Source: Ostreococcus lucimarinus CCE9901 (taxonomy: Eukaryota; Chlorophyta; Mamiellophyceae; Mamiellales; Bathycoccaceae). Taken from it: DNA of 64,000 nucleotides. Location of the stretch: the NCBI RefSeq assembly GCF_000092065.1, contig NC_009368.1:310001-374000 (forward strand). Direction: 5' to 3'. Both the position numbers and the translations under genes were made by a program. Shown piece after piece: positions 45,873-56,337 of the stretch (within the stretch, counting starts at the first letter, position 1; the number at the start of each line of letters is the position of its first letter). The notes under the pieces were generated by a model. The model did no database searches. It worked only from the letters and a program-made list of their open reading frames with translations, and was not told the DNA's origin.

Positions 45873-48056
45873 CTAGTTAACTAAGTCGACGTCCACGATC
45901 ACGGGGATGTGGTCTGATGGAAATTGCGCGTTTGGTAACGCGGTGTGCGCGAGGACGGCGGACATGTCGGGGAGCGGCGATGTGGCGCGCGACGCGAAAT
46001 CGCTCGTCGAACACCACACGTAGTCCAACGCGCCGACGAATCCGCCGACGTAATTCGTCCATTCGAGGAATCCACCGGCAGAGAACAGTGGTCGCGCGGT
46101 TCGCAAGTGTGCGCCACAGCCGATCGGGACCGCGCTGGCGTCGGGGACGACGGATGAAGCGAGCGCGGCTTGCTTCGCCGAGACGGCGGCGAAGCCGTCA
46201 TCCTGCGCTCGCTTAATATCACTAAACGCGCGACGAGCAATCACGTGGTCGTCGGCATCCATCGTTAACCCAGGCGCGAGTCCACTCTCGCGTCGAAGTG
46301 TGAATGCAGCGACGGCGTGACAGTTTTTCAACGTGCATCCGCATTTGACGTGCTTCTTCACGGCTGCGATTGCGTTTGCGTCGTCGCTCGATTTTTCGTC
46401 GCATTTACACGACGCGCCCCACTCTTTATCCAGCGTACGAGCGCAAAGAGACATGAAAATACCTCGTTCTGCGAGCGCTCGTAACTCAAAGGTATTGGTG
46501 ACTTCATCAAAGTTGCGATTGAATGTCTCGTATCCTGTACCATCGTCACAAATATAGAAGAGATCTCGAGCGGCGTCTCGCGATGACGTCCCGCCCCACC
46601 GAAATAGACTACCACGAACCCAATCCTCGTCACTCGCGGAAATCTCGCCTTTGGTGAGATATCTGATGACGCCATCTTCAGGCTCACCGTTAAAATCGCC
46701 GCACAATACGAGTGGATCGCCGGCGGCGAACGCCGTTGCCCGAGTCGTAAATTCGTGAGCTTGCAAGACTCGTAAGTGCATCGCCCCTGGGTGAAAAAAT
46801 AAGTGAGTGTTACCGACGCACAACGACTTGCCGCTCGCGCGTACTTTCACGCGCGCGAGCTGCGCAATGGACGTGATCTTTTTGAGAGCCATAGCCAACT
46901 CTGCGTTATCGTCATCCGCGATCCAGCGCCGCAAAGCTTTGTCTCCGATTTCCGTGAGTTTGATCGCTTCTTCGCGCTCGATGCTTTCAAACTTGCTCAA
47001 TGCGAAGAACATCGCGCATCCTTCCAACGTCTGACCGCTCTTACCGACCCAATCTGTCGCGATATATCCGTTTGCAGTGAGTACGGGCACGAACAACGTT
47101 TCGTGGTACTTCTTGTCCACTTCTTGTAGCGCCACGACGTCGGCTTTTGATCGTAAGATATCTTCCAATACTAGCTGCAAGCGTCGTTCCACTTTAGCCA
47201 ACGCCGTGTCAAAGTAAGGAAACATCGTTCCCCAAGTGTGCGCGTACGCATCGGCCAACACGTTGTACGTCATGATACGATAATCCGCCGACGTCTCGGC
47301 GCTCGGCTCCAACCGTCGCAACGCCTCCGACCGATCAACGCCCAGCCGCGTCACAACGTTCGTAAACTCAAACCTCTCGTCCAAAGCCTCAACCGCTAAT
47401 CTTTTACCGAAATCCTCTTTTGTGGGCGTGTACACGCGCCCTTGGCCGACGATCTCGCCGTCCGCGTACCATCGCCAGTCGACTTCGTCGTGCTGGCAAA
47501 ATTCCAATCCGTGCGCGGTCGCTGGAAGCGGATATCCCACCATGGCGTAGTCCACGCTCGAGCACCCCGCCATCTCCGGCGCATCTAATCGTACGAGATA
47601 CGATATCCGCGTCTCGCAGTCATCGATCGTGAGGACGCTTCCCTCGGACCACGCTTCGGCGTGCGTAGCGCTCCCAGCCACCGGCGCCCCGTCGCGCTCG
47701 AGCGTCACCGTCGTGGTTCCAGAAGCCGTCTTTCCCCGCGCCAGCGTTTTCAATAAGCGCTGAAAACTCTTTTCTATCGGTTCCGCCGCGTCGCGATGCA
47801 GCGTCTTCGATGTGCCGTCGCGCATCGGCACTTTTATCGTCACGCGCTGCTTTTCGACAAATCTTTTGACGTCGACGTAAAGTTCGTCGCAGGGCGCGTC
47901 GGACATCGCGGACGAAGGCTTCGAACGCGCCGCGACGCGCGTTTGACGATGGCGCGAATCGGGGCGAGGGAGACGGGCGGTGACGAGGGATGCGCCTCGC
48001 GGCATTGACGAGCGCGCGAGTGCGGCGGCGGCTGGACTGGAGCGCCGTCTATTCAT
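45873..48056 (-). CDS. PDE12: PDE12-like EEP-family nuclease
   Basis: A 727-aa protein with a likely mitochondrial targeting N-terminus (MNRRRSSPAAAALARSSM). A beta-rich N-domain is followed by an endonuclease/exonuclease/phosphatase domain from about residue 260: YRIMTYNVLADAYAHT, DVVALQEVDKKYHETLF (metal Glu), VGNTHLFFHP, PLVLCGDFNGEPEDGV and the terminal SDHIPVIVDVDL (catalytic His). These are the CCR4/PDE12 motifs; the N-domain and overall plan fit PDE12, which trims poly(A) or 2'-5' oligoadenylate in mitochondria. A Cys-rich insert (CKCDEKSSDD ... CGCTLKNC) lies in the catalytic domain. An ATG at 48077 is also in frame; either choice leaves 9-30 bp to the NRAMP stop. Confidence 0.82.
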   Translation of the reverse strand: MNRRRSSPAAAALARSSMPRGASLVTARLPRPDSRHRQTRVAARSKPSSAMSDAPCDELYVDVKRFVEKQRVTIKVPMRDGTSKTLHRDAAEPIEKSFQRLLKTLARGKTASGTTTVTLERDGAPVAGSATHAEAWSEGSVLTIDDCETRISYLVRLDAPEMAGCSSVDYAMVGYPLPATAHGLEFCQHDEVDWRWYADGEIVGQGRVYTPTKEDFGKRLAVEALDERFEFTNVVTRLGVDRSEALRRLEPSAETSADYRIMTYNVLADAYAHTWGTMFPYFDTALAKVERRLQLVLEDILRSKADVVALQEVDKKYHETLFVPVLTANGYIATDWVGKSGQTLEGCAMFFALSKFESIEREEAIKLTEIGDKALRRWIADDDNAELAMALKKITSIAQLARVKVRASGKSLCVGNTHLFFHPGAMHLRVLQAHEFTTRATAFAAGDPLVLCGDFNGEPEDGVIRYLTKGEISASDEDWVRGSLFRWGGTSSRDAARDLFYICDDGTGYETFNRNFDEVTNTFELRALAERGIFMSLCARTLDKEWGASCKCDEKSSDDANAIAAVKKHVKCGCTLKNCHAVAAFTLRRESGLAPGLTMDADDHVIARRAFSDIKRAQDDGFAAVSAKQAALASSVVPDASAVPIGCGAHLRTARPLFSAGGFLEWTNYVGGFVGALDYVWCSTSDFASRATSPLPDMSAVLAHTALPNAQFPSDHIPVIVDVDLVN

Positions 48057-48086
48057 AATAAAAATAATCTCTATCACGTTTGCCCG

Positions 48087-49796
48087 TCAGAGCGAGTACA
48101 CCGCGGCGGTGGCGGGATCCGGTAATAAGTCATCGTTGTTCCACATCGCGTCGTCGAGCTCTTCGTCGGATAAGTTGGCGTCGCCGGGACGCTTCATGCG
48201 AACCGACGTGCGCGCGCTCAGATTTTGATGCACGGGTCGCAAGGTGAGGTAGAGGAGGGTCGCGATGTATACGCCGAGCATGCTGAAGATGATGAGACCT
48301 AAGAACACACCCGCGAAAGAGCCCCACACGAGCTTAGACTCGACGATGGCCGTGGAGATCAAAATCACGTTGGCGCCGATGATTCCGCCGGAGAGCCAGA
48401 TGGTGTAACGCAACCGCTTCGCCGACACCGCCATGGGACCCATGATTCGCTCGCTCGCGGTGAACTTGATGAGGGGAATCAGCGCATACGGGAGCTGTAT
48501 CGCTAAAATTGTTGATGATATCACGATCAAGGACTCGGAGTACTTATCGCCAGCGGCCAAAACGACGATTAAAGACGGCACGATGGCGCACATGCGCGTC
48601 ACAAACGCTCGAAGCACCGGGTTGACACGAAGCTCCAAGAACCCATCCATGACGAACTGACCGGCATACGTTCCAGTAATAGTGGAACTTTGCCCCGACG
48701 CGAGCAGCGCGGCGGCGAAGAAACCTTTCGCCGCCGTGCCGAGCACCTCCTTCAACATTTGCGGCGCGTACTGCAACGGACGCTCGCGCACCTGGCGCAT
48801 TTCCTCCGGATCGGTCAAGTGCGCGTAATTCGACGCCGCGACGATGACGACGGCGAAGTTGATGAACAACGACACCGAGAGCGCCATCCCAGACTCGACG
48901 ATATTGTACTTCTACGCCATCCTCAGACTCTTTTCGCCTAAACTAAACCCGCGGCTCAACACCAGAGCGCTGTGCAAGAATAAATTATGCGGCATCACCA
49001 CGGCGCCGACGAGAGATACGGCGATATACAGCGCCTTGCTTCCCGGCAATCGAGGCAACACAATCCCCGCCACCACAGAGGACGCTTTCGCGTCCACAAA
49101 CGTGACTTCAGCCAAGAAACACAACGACATCACGCCGACGAGCGCCGCCATGAACGCCTCCAACTTTCGCACCCCGAACGACTGCAACCCCAAAAACACC
49201 ATCGTCGACATCGACGTCAGCACCACTCCCACCCACGTGGGAATTCCAAATATCAATTTCAGCGCCAACGCCGTGCCGATGACCTCCGGAACATCGCTCG
49301 CGATGATCGCCAGTTCCGTCATCGCCCACAGCGCGTACCGCGTCGGGTCCGGATACTCCTCCCGCATGCACCGCGCCAGGTCCCACCCCGTCGCCAGCGC
49401 CAGCCGTATCGTCAGACCTTGTATGTACCACCCCCCCAGCGTCGCCCAGAGCAACACCCAGAGCAATTTATACCCGAACAGCGTTCCCGCCTGCAAGTCG
49501 CTCTCAAAGTTCCCCGGATCCACGTACGCGATGCACATCAAAAATCCCGGTCCCATGAACCGCCACAGCGTCTTCAGGTTGAACCGATGATCGTCGTCGT
49601 CCAGGCCCTCGATCTCGACCCCCGCCGCGGCGCGCCGCGCCCCGTCCTCGCCTTTCGCGCGCGCGCCGTCGCCGCGCGCGTGCCATCGCGTCCCCGTCCC
49701 CGCCGTCGTCGTCCCGCCGTCGTCGTCGCCCTCGTGCGACCGCGCGGCGCGCGCGGCGCCGTCGAGCACCGGCGCGTCGTCGCGGTCGTCCTCCAT
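48087..49796 (-). pseudogene. NRAMP: NRAMP metal transporter with an in-frame TAG
   Basis: The frame is continuous over 1710 nt except for one TAG at 48912-48914 (minus strand), which would cut the 569-residue protein after ~294. Family motifs lie on both sides: IAYVDPGNFESDLQAG in TM1 (metal-binding D-P-G-N), MPHNLFLHSALVLSRG in TM6, KYNIVESGMALSVSLFINF directly after the stop, and GQSSTITGTYAGQ. NRAMP proteins import Mn2+/Fe2+ with protons. The N-terminus is a long polar, Arg/Asp-rich tail. Conservation downstream of the stop argues for a recent mutation, a base-call error or readthrough. The first ATG is chosen; no transit peptide is obvious. Confidence 0.85.
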
Positions 49797-50128
49797 CGCG
49801 CGCGCGCGTCGGCGCGCCGTCGCGGTGTCGCGCCGCGGTGTCGCGCCCGCGGTCTCGTCCCGAGCCTACAACACGGACGACTCGCACACCTCGACGCGCG
49901 CGACGCCGCCGCGCGACGCCGCACACGCGCGCGCGCCGCGCGCGGACCTCGCGCGCGACGTTCCTCGCGCGCGCGGCGTCCCGAAGCGCGCGCGCGATCG
50001 CGCGACGCGACGCGACGGCGACCGAACGCGATCGGTTCGCGCTTTGAATCGTCGCGACGACGACGATGTCGACGTCGCCGACGCGACGATCCTCGCGACG
50101 AGGCGCGCCGACGCCCGACGGCGAGACG
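49797..50128. other. Divergent promoter between NRAMP and LIN9/ALY
   Basis: These 332 bp lie between the two start codons. They are very GC-rich with repeated GCGCGC and CGACGACGACG tracts (50056-50067) and show no clear element or gene. The Arg-rich open frames here are compositional. Confidence 0.5.
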
Positions 50129-52736
50129 ATGGACGATGGAGGCGGAATCGCGCGCGACGCGCGCGCGGCGGCGTCGCGGGCGAACGTGAAGGTGCGATTC
50201 GATTTCGGAAACCTTTTGAGAATTTGAATTTCGGACGGCGACCGACGCCGAGCGGAGGCGCGCGCGGATCGAGGATCGAGCGAGGCGCGCGATCGGCGCG
50301 CGGCGGAGACGGCGGTGGACGACGGGCGCGAAAGCGCGGGCGCGATGGGGCGGCGCGCGGGAGGGATCGGACGGGCGGGGAAGACTGACGGCGACGCGCG
50401 CTCGAAATCGACAGGTCGAGACGGAGGAGGGGAAGGAGGACGCGCTGGGACGAGGACGGCGGGTGCGAACGGCGAAGCTCGAGACGGGGGACGATGGAAG
50501 GAACGGGAGCTCGACGCGCGCGGGGTCGTCGACGCCGAAACGGGGGAGTTCGGTGGAGAACGAGCCGGCGTCGAAGAGCGACGGGACGACGACGGTTTCG
50601 GCGTTGAGCGTGCTCGGCGTGCAGGCGCCGCGAGTCGTGGGTAAGCGAACGCCCAGGAAGCCGTCGAGCGCGTACGTTAACTTTGAAAATGCGGCGGAGG
50701 TTCTAGTTTCGCTGTCGCCGCAGATCAACCGCGAAGCGGTTCGCGCGGCGCAGCAAAATAGCCCGAGTAGGAGCTACGCGACGAAGAGTCAAATCGCGGA
50801 CTTGGCGTTGGGTAACGTGACGACGCCCAGACGAAAGCGCGCGCGGGCGTTGTTCCCGGATGAAGTGTTCACGACGAGCACGGCGAACGGTTCATCGCCC
50901 GCTAGAAGGAAGAAGCCGATGTCGGCGGCGGATGAAGACACGCTCTACGGCGCTCTAGACGGATTGATGACGCTCGCAGAGAACGTCGCGGCTCCATCGC
51001 CGCAACAGACGGATAGCATGAAGAAGAAACGTAAGCAAGGTAGTGGACGACCGCGCGGCTCGTACGGGTCACCTTCACGCCACCTGCCGCCGTTACCGAA
51101 GTATGCGCTCAAGCCGACGCCGATGCCGGTCGGGAAGAAGATGTTGAAGATAAACAGGCCTCGGCGCCACGTTTCGCGCGAGATCGAATCTGTTGGTCTC
51201 GGCGCGGCGTCCTCACTCTTTCACGATCATCGTCTGAGCGAAACGGCTGAGGCGACGACGACGACGCAAGGAGACAACCGGGCGCGTTTGCTCATCGGTG
51301 CGCACGATCCGTTGACGAGACGCTGGGCAAACGCCAACTTCTTCACCGCTGGTACGGACAAGGGCTGGTTTGAAGACAGTGGCTTCTCACGATGGTTGCA
51401 GCACATTGGTAAAGGCGATATGCGCGTCGCTACGCGCGAAGAATGGCAAAAAGTCCGTCGAAAATTACCAAAGACGAGACGCCTTTCGCTCAAATTTTTG
51501 AAGGACGAGCGTGTGGACTTGGAGTATTTCCGACACGCCGCGCGCGAGATGACAAACTTGAAATTGCACGGTACGGTTCTAACGGATGAGCTTAAGGCCT
51601 TAATGCTCAAGTGGACGGGTGGCGTTCCGGTCCCGTCGCCGCTCGAAGTCGGGCAAACGGTGTTGGCGGTGCATCCCCGATTCCATTCGCCGTACATAGG
51701 AAACATATTGATTGTCGAGCGCGCCACCTGTCGCGTACAATTTGCACGTCCAGAACTCGGTGTCGAGCTCGTCCGAGACATCGATATCATGCCAGTAGAC
51801 GCCAACCAAGAAGAGATGGATCTGATTGCTGCGGGGACCGCGGAACAAATCGAAAACGAAGCCTTCAACGCTGGTTTCCGAGGAATTTACGATCCGCTGC
51901 CGGTGGTCGGTGGCGGTGGCCACGCCTACGGCGCCGGCGTCGCAGTTGCCGCACAAATGCGTGAGATGGACGTCCGTTTGCTCAACGAAGCTCAACAAGC
52001 TCTCGAGCGCAAGCGCGAGCTCGTCGATGCGTTGCGGATGAAGAATGACGCCGCGGAGGAGTTCAAAAAGAAACCAGAACGCGTCAAGCAAGCGGCGGAG
52101 ACGAACGGCGAAGCGCTTAAATTCCAACGAGAATACGCCGCCATCGTTCTCGCCTTGCGCGGCGCCAACGCGGAGTTGGAGGGTGCTTTAGTTCGCTTGC
52201 GGCAGCAACAGGGATATCACGACAAACCCCTCGGGTTGTGGCGGAAAATCAAGAGTCAGAATTTGGGCGACGGTCATCGCGCTCTCTCTCGATTCGCCCC
52301 ACCATCCGCGACGCCGAGCTCGGACGAACTCTACGCTTCGACGGCGGAAGACATCGTCGCCACCGCCGGCATGGGCGCTCGTCGCATCGTTTACCACGTG
52401 CAAACCACCACCAACGCCGGCGCCGAGAGCACGGCGACGCTCAATCCGAGTCTCCAGGAACCTCTCGGAACCGGCGCCACTAAGTCCGATCTCCCTCCCA
52501 CCGCCGCCGACGTCGACGCCGAAAAGCTCAAAGTCACCCAGCTCGTCACCGCCATCGTCCAGGCCGCGCTCACCATCAAAGCCTGCGCCGACCGCGGCGC
52601 CAGCGCGAGCGTCCTCGACGCCTGCCTCCGCCGCGTTTCCGATTCCCTTCGCCCCGTCGCCGTGAGCAATCGCGCCGCTTTCGACGCCGTCGAGCGCGCT
52701 CTCAAAGACCTTCGCGACGTCTTTCTCATCCGTTGA
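50129..52736 (+). CDS. ALY: LIN9/ALWAYS EARLY homologue, MuvB core subunit (two exons, exon 1 inferred)
   Basis: Exon 2 (50415-52736) holds a DIRP domain at about residues 310-400 (DKGWFEDSGFSRWLQHIGKG, REEWQKVRRKLPKTRRLSLK, FLKDERVDLEYFRHAAREM) and a following Tudor-like segment (VGQTVLAVHPRFHSPYIGNI). These are the hallmarks of LIN9/ALY. A coiled region and C-terminal helices follow. LIN9 links MYB/E2F factors in cell-cycle transcription. No ATG opens exon 2; ACTGAC at 50384-50389 with CAG at 50412-50414 marks an acceptor. A 63-nt exon 1 (50129-50191, donor GTGCGA) joins in phase, giving 794 aa. Exon 1 is my inference. Confidence 0.85.
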
Positions 52737-52854
52737 CGCTTTTAACCACCACCCGCATCCCTGCGTCCCAATCCGCGCGCGCACCGTCAAAACGCGCCGC
52801 GCGCGCCGTCGCCGCGTCCGAGTCCCGCGAGAGCTAAAAGCGCGCGACGCCATC

Positions 52855-54033
52855 ATGCGCGCGAGCGTCGCTTCCGGCGCCGTCGCCGCCGCCGCGCGTC
52901 GCGCGTCGTTCCGGAATTCCGTCGACAATTCAGTGGCGTCCCTGCGACGACCGAAGCGCGTCGCGACGAGCGCGCGTCGACGCCGATCGTCGACACCGCG
53001 CGCGCACCACGGACCGATGACCAATCTGCAGTTCACGCCGGACAGCGCGCTCGCGGGAGGGCTGATTTTGGGGTCGATGGTGGTGGCGAAGCGATTGAAT
53101 TCGGGACGCAATTTGGGCGTGAGCGGGGACACCAAGGCGTTCGCGCGAGGCGAGGGTCGAGCGACGAGCGCGGCGTTTTTGATCGGACTGCTCGCGGCGG
53201 GATACGCGGCACCGATGATTCTGGGCGCGCAGGCGGCGGTGCCGATGGTGGACGCGACGCGAGCCATCGCGGCGGGCGCGCTCGTCGGAGCGGGGAGCTC
53301 GCTCGGAGGCGGGTGCACGAGCGGACACGGAATCTCTGGGATCGGACGATTGGACGTGCGAAGCGTGGCGTTCACGTGCGTGTTCATGGTCGTCGGTGCG
53401 ATCACGGTCGCGGCGACGGGAACGATGGATGAGTTACACGTGTCGCAAGCGACGAAGACGATCGACATGCTCGCGCGCTCGCCCGAGGCGAAAACGATTT
53501 TGTACGCCAAAATTTTCGCCGCCGGTGCGGCTGTCCAAGGCGTGCTCTACGCGCTCGCTAAGCGTGAGGGCGGAGGAATCACGGACGTCGTGAAGAAGCT
53601 CGAGCTCGTGAGCGAGTCCGTCGCCGGACTGTTTTTCGGTCTCGGTCTCGTCGTGAGCGGGATGACGAATCCGGCGAAAGTCGCCGGTTTTCTCGCAGTC
53701 ACCACTCAAGCTTTCGATCCGTCCTTGATGTTCGTCATGGGCGGCGCGCTCGCCCTCGTGGTTGTTTCTATGTTCCTCGCGAAGAATGCCTTGGGCGTCT
53801 CTCGTCCGGCCATGGCGCGAGAGTTCTCGACTACTCCGAAGTACGTCGACAAGTCTGTTTTGATCGGAGGCGCGCTCTTCGGCGCTGGCTGGGGCTTGGG
53901 CGGCGTTTGCCCCGGCCCGGGCCTCGTCAATCTCGTTCTGAACTCCGGTCGCGAGATCACGCTCTGGTGCGTCGCGTACTTTGCCGCGCAAGCCGTCCAA
54001 CAAAAGCTCTCCTCCCAGTACTCTCTCGAATAA
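52855..54033 (+). CDS. YeeE/YedE-family (thiosulfate-type) transporter
   Basis: A 392-aa protein. The basic/Ala N-terminus of ~50 residues could be a plastid transit peptide. The rest is hydrophobic with two matching halves. The first has GSSLGGGCTSGHGISGIGRL, the second GAGWGLGGVCPGPGLVNL; each carries the single conserved Cys of DUF395 (YeeE/YedE, TsuA) proteins, which in bacteria pass thiosulfate through a Cys relay. A plastid or plasma-membrane sulfur transporter is inferred. The family is bacterial in distribution with patchy presence in eukaryotes, so an old transfer is possible. Codon use is not different from neighbours. Confidence 0.85.
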   Translation: MRASVASGAVAAAARRASFRNSVDNSVASLRRPKRVATSARRRRSSTPRAHHGPMTNLQFTPDSALAGGLILGSMVVAKRLNSGRNLGVSGDTKAFARGEGRATSAAFLIGLLAAGYAAPMILGAQAAVPMVDATRAIAAGALVGAGSSLGGGCTSGHGISGIGRLDVRSVAFTCVFMVVGAITVAATGTMDELHVSQATKTIDMLARSPEAKTILYAKIFAAGAAVQGVLYALAKREGGGITDVVKKLELVSESVAGLFFGLGLVVSGMTNPAKVAGFLAVTTQAFDPSLMFVMGGALALVVVSMFLAKNALGVSRPAMAREFSTTPKYVDKSVLIGGALFGAGWGLGGVCPGPGLVNLVLNSGREITLWCVAYFAAQAVQQKLSSQYSLE

Positions 54034-54111
54034 CCGCCGTCCCGCGGCTGCAATACCAAACTTCACAACGTACCCTCACACCCCCGCGCGCGCGGCGCCG
54101 TGCGATCAGCG

Positions 54112-54540
54112 ATGCTCTCGACGCGCGCGCGAGCGGCGCCGCCCTCCTTCGCGCGCGTCTCGAGCCGCTCGCGTCGCGCTCGCGTCCCCGCGGCGTCGCC
54201 GCGCGCCGTCGAGTTCGGCGCGCGGGACATCGCTTCCCTTCCTCGCGTCGCCGCGTCGTTCGCATCCGCCGGAAAACTAAAGTCGCCGGCGCCCCAGCGC
54301 GCGTCTCGCGACGTCAAAGCCCGCGGCGTGCCCGTTCTCTCGTCGCTTCCGCTCGTCGGCTGGGCGTTTTCGTCCCCAGTCGTGCTCGTGGTCTACGTTT
54401 TCGTCGCGATTAGGATGTATCTCGGCTACGACAGGACCACGTTCGGAAGCGGCGTGCCCAAGATCGCCATGTGCGGCCTGTGGCCCGTCTTGGCCGCGCT
54501 ATCGGCGTCGTTTCGCGAGAATTTAAAGCGCTCTTTGTAA
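54112..54540 (+). CDS. Small plastid-targeted membrane protein, unknown
   Basis: A ~142-aa protein that I do not recognise. The N-terminal half (MLSTRARAAPPSFARVSSRS, then PAASPRAVEFGARD) is a typical algal transit peptide. The rest has one clear membrane helix, SSPVVLVVYVFVAIRMYLGY, and a second weaker hydrophobic segment (VPKIAMCGLWPVLAALSASF). It ends in a basic RENLKRSL. An in-frame ATG at 54100 would add four residues. It lies 78 bp after the YeeE/YedE gene on the same strand. Confidence 0.55.
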   Translation: MLSTRARAAPPSFARVSSRSRRARVPAASPRAVEFGARDIASLPRVAASFASAGKLKSPAPQRASRDVKARGVPVLSSLPLVGWAFSSPVVLVVYVFVAIRMYLGYDRTTFGSGVPKIAMCGLWPVLAALSASFRENLKRSL

Positions 54541-54857
54541 GACTTGAGGATTTGAATGCGCCCGGGACAGGCGTCAGAACGCGACGCGACGTCGCGTCGT
54601 CGCGCGCGCGTCGTCGGACCCGCGCGCGCGCTCGAAGGCGGAAAAGACTCGCGCGCGCGATCGCGCGCGCTCGAACTCGCGCGAATCGCGACGCGCGCGT
54701 CGATAGGCGCGCGTGAACGTCGACGCGCGGTGACAGTTGCGTCGAGTAAATCGCCGCGCGGCGGCGCATGCGCCCTGGCCGATCGTCGCTCAGCGGACAG
54801 AGTTTGAACGAAGAACACCGCGCGCGCGCTCACGCGCGAGGGAGGACGTCGCTCGGG
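54541..54857. other. Intergenic, GC-rich
   Basis: These 317 bp hold alternating GCGCGC and CGACGCG tracts. I see no gene, tRNA or clear promoter motif. The frame of the next gene is open back to an ATG at 54768 but reads as non-conserved sequence. Confidence 0.5.
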
Positions 54858-56261
54858 ATGTCGGCGTCGAACAAGCGCGCGTTCGTGTTCACGTGCCTGG
54901 GCCTCGGGTTGGTGTTCGCCGATCAAAATTTGTTAGCGCCGAATTTGACCGCCATCGCGAACGATTTGAATCTGTCGCCGAATGAGCGGGACTATAAATT
55001 AGGCGGGCAGATCGCGTTCGCGTTCTTCTTGCTCGGCGCGCCGGCGGCGGTGTTGATCGGGTCGATGGCGGATTACTATCCGCGCACGAAGCTCTTCGCG
55101 TGGACGATGCTGTTGGGATCGTGCCCCAACGTCCTGGCGTGGATGCCGGGGGTGACGACTTTTGGTCAGTTGTATTGGTTGCGCGCGCTGACGGGAATCG
55201 CGGTAGGCGGCGCGGCGCCGTTGACGTACTCCTTAATGTCAGACTTATTTCCGCCGAGCGAGCGGACGAAGATGAGCGCGGTGACGGGGCTATCGATGAC
55301 GCTCGGGATCGTCTGCGGGCAAGCGATCGCGGGATTTTTGGGGGAGTCGTACGGCTGGCGCTTGCCGTTCGCGGTGGTGGCGATTCCGGCGATATGCGTG
55401 GCCATGGTGCTGATGTTCTTTGTCGAGGAGCCCGAGCGCGGGGCGATGGAGGCGCCGCCGGACGAGGAGGCAAGTCTCGAGCAAGAGTCGCTCGTCATCC
55501 AATCGTCCTCACGACCCTCGACACCGCCGATACCACCGCGAGGGCTGCACTTCAGCGCGACCGCGGCGAAGATGTATGCGCGAAAGTTGCACGGCATCGT
55601 CTCCGTGCGCACCGTGGCGTTGTTCTTGGCGCAAGGCGTGTCGGGTTGCGTGCCGTGGAGTATGATCAACACGTTCTTCAACGATTACTTAGCGCAAGAT
55701 AAGGGGTTAGGTGTGAAGCAGAGCACGTCGATGCTGATTTTATTCGCCGTCGGCGGCATGTTAGGGACGATTTGGGCCGGGTGGTACGGCCAAATTCTTT
55801 TCAACAACAAACCGGAGAACGTATCGATTTTCATGGGATCGAGCGCAATCGTGGGGGTGTTCCCGGTGGCTTACTTGGTGTTGGCGAATTACGACAACTC
55901 CGCGTCCGACATCGCGATCAAGTCGATCTTATCCTTTATTTCGGGAGGCATCGCTTCGTGCGTCGGCGTGAACATTCGAGCGCTGTTGCTCAACGTCCTG
56001 CATCCCATGAATCGCGGCACCGCGTTTTCCCTCTTCATGCTCACCGACGATTTAGGCAAAGGATTCGGACCTCTCGTCGTCGCCGGCTTCGTCGCCGCGT
56101 TCGGTCGCGAGACGGCCTTTTTCATCTCGGTTTTGTTCTGGATTCCTTGCGGGTGTCTTCTCGCCGCCTCGTGCTACACGCTGAAACGAGATTTACAAAC
56201 CGCCGCTGCGCGTTACCAAACAGAACGCGCCGAAGAAAATCGTTCGGTTCGATTGGATTAG
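54858..56261 (+). CDS. Spinster-like MFS transporter
   Basis: A 467-aa, 12-helix transporter. The start at 54858 leads straight into TM1: VFTCLGLGLVFADQNLLAPN. The MFS loop 2-3 motif appears as GSMADYYPRTKLFAWTMLLG, and TM4-5 as LYWLRALTGIAVGGAAPLTY and GESYGWRLPFAVVAIPA. A Ser/Glu-rich loop (~215-245) separates the halves, and LLLNVLHPMNRGTAFSLFML lies in the second half. The same architecture is found in the gene at 15415-16981, so the two are paralogues. Spinster proteins transport lysolipids or sphingosine phosphate in animals; the algal substrate is unknown. Confidence 0.83.
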   Translation: MSASNKRAFVFTCLGLGLVFADQNLLAPNLTAIANDLNLSPNERDYKLGGQIAFAFFLLGAPAAVLIGSMADYYPRTKLFAWTMLLGSCPNVLAWMPGVTTFGQLYWLRALTGIAVGGAAPLTYSLMSDLFPPSERTKMSAVTGLSMTLGIVCGQAIAGFLGESYGWRLPFAVVAIPAICVAMVLMFFVEEPERGAMEAPPDEEASLEQESLVIQSSSRPSTPPIPPRGLHFSATAAKMYARKLHGIVSVRTVALFLAQGVSGCVPWSMINTFFNDYLAQDKGLGVKQSTSMLILFAVGGMLGTIWAGWYGQILFNNKPENVSIFMGSSAIVGVFPVAYLVLANYDNSASDIAIKSILSFISGGIASCVGVNIRALLLNVLHPMNRGTAFSLFMLTDDLGKGFGPLVVAGFVAAFGRETAFFISVLFWIPCGCLLAASCYTLKRDLQTAAARYQTERAEENRSVRLD

Positions 56262-56337
56262 CCCTTCTTCGCGCCCGCTGTAGATTATCCCTCATTTCAA
56301 TCCGACGCGCTCGCGTCACTAATCCCCTCGCCGCGCC

